From NCBI GenBank assembly GCA_015521535.1, contig WAOA01000004.1:1-12950 (forward strand): a stretch of 12,950 bases of DNA, given 5' to 3'. Below are positions 12,779-12,950 of the stretch, piece by piece. This stretch comes from Candidatus Aenigmatarchaeota archaeon. GTDB taxonomy: Archaea > Aenigmatarchaeota > Aenigmatarchaeia > Aenigmatarchaeales > SZUA-1535. The notes beneath the pieces were generated by a model. The model saw only the letters and a list, made by a program, of their open reading frames with translations, did not search any database and was not told where the DNA came from. Position numbers and translations under genes: made by a program. Each line of letters opens with the position of its first letter. Positions within the stretch are counted from its first letter, which is position 1.

Positions 12779-12950
12779 ATGAAAATTCTGAAGATTCTTG
12801 AAAGGTTAAGGAAAGGTGAAGATATAGAAAAAGTTTTTAAAAATGAAAAGTGGCAAACGTTCGAAGAGTTCGTGGCATGGATTTTTGAGCAGCACGGATT
12901 TGAAACAAAAATTCATTTTAGGTTTAAAAGAAAGGTATACAGAGAAATAG
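12779..12950 (+). CDS. N-terminus of a possible PD-(D/E)XK nuclease-like protein (partial)
   Basis: A reading frame from ATG 12779 runs off the right edge after 57 complete codons. The pattern KWQTFEEFVAWIFEQHGFET, then FRFKRKVYREI, resembles the opening of archaeal RecB/restriction-type endonuclease folds, where a helix with FExxVAxxxxxxGF precedes the strand carrying the first catalytic acidic residue (often EID). That residue would lie just beyond the edge, so the assignment cannot be confirmed. No SD precedes the ATG; a TATA-like GATATAAT about 25 nt upstream suggests a leaderless transcript. It occupies the place where uL15 is usually found in archaea and is clearly not uL15. Confidence 0.6.
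   Translation, partial: MKILKILERLRKGEDIEKVFKNEKWQTFEEFVAWIFEQHGFETKIHFRFKRKVYREI

Noticed and set aside
1..12950. CRISPR array, insertion sequence, or phage genes
   Set aside because: No regularly spaced direct repeats, no transposase-like ORF and no phage structural motif were found on either strand.

Overview
The window is archaeal chromosome. It carries the archaeal S10/spc ribosomal-protein cluster in the order used by Archaea: uL3-uL4-uL23-uL2-uS19-uL22-uS3-uL29-aIF1-Rnp1-uS17-uL14-uL24-eS4-uL5-uS14-uS8-uL6-eL32-eL19-uL18-uS5-uL30. The genes eS4, eL32 and eL19, the initiation factor aIF1 and the RNase P protein Rnp1 are not found in bacterial clusters, and TATA-like promoters replace bacterial -35/-10 boxes. 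The DNA is AT-rich, genes are packed with ATGA stop/start overlaps, and GGTGA Shine-Dalgarno (SD) sequences sit 4-7 nt before most starts. The host cannot be named from this alone. Some proteins are somewhat short (uL18, uL22, eS4), which would fit a reduced lineage such as DPANN, but that is a guess.

Layout. 1-1447 is a non-ribosomal stretch: the 3' end of an unidentified gene, an HD-domain phosphohydrolase translationally coupled to it, about 320 bp with no convincing gene, and an unrecognised 174-residue protein with four Cys-led repeats at its N-terminus. 1448-1720 is non-coding and holds two TATA-like boxes and a perfect small hairpin in front of uL3. 1721-12756 is one uninterrupted 24-gene unit (21 ribosomal proteins, aIF1, Rnp1 and one unrecognised zinc ribbon) with no gap over 10 nt. 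12757-12778 is a T-rich, terminator-like gap. 12779-12950 is the start of a different gene, perhaps a PD-(D/E)XK nuclease.

How the genes work together. The 24-gene unit makes large- and small-subunit proteins in one transcript, together with a start-codon selection factor (aIF1) and an RNase P subunit, so ribosome assembly, initiation and tRNA 5' processing can be co-expressed.

Most interesting point. The aIF1 gene has no ATG, GTG or TTG start. Its conserved N-terminus (E-I-C-x-x-C-G) is preceded by an AUA codon placed 6 nt after the strong SD GGAGGTGA, and that AUA overlaps the uL29 stop as ATAG, the same one-base offset as the ATGA overlaps elsewhere in the operon. A rare start codon on the gene for the factor that polices start codons recalls bacterial infC (IF3, AUU start, autoregulated) and suggests a possible archaeal counterpart. 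Other notable points are the extra zinc-ribbon gene between eL32 and eL19, the absence of uL15/secY after uL30, and a uL3 lacking the usual W-finger tryptophan.
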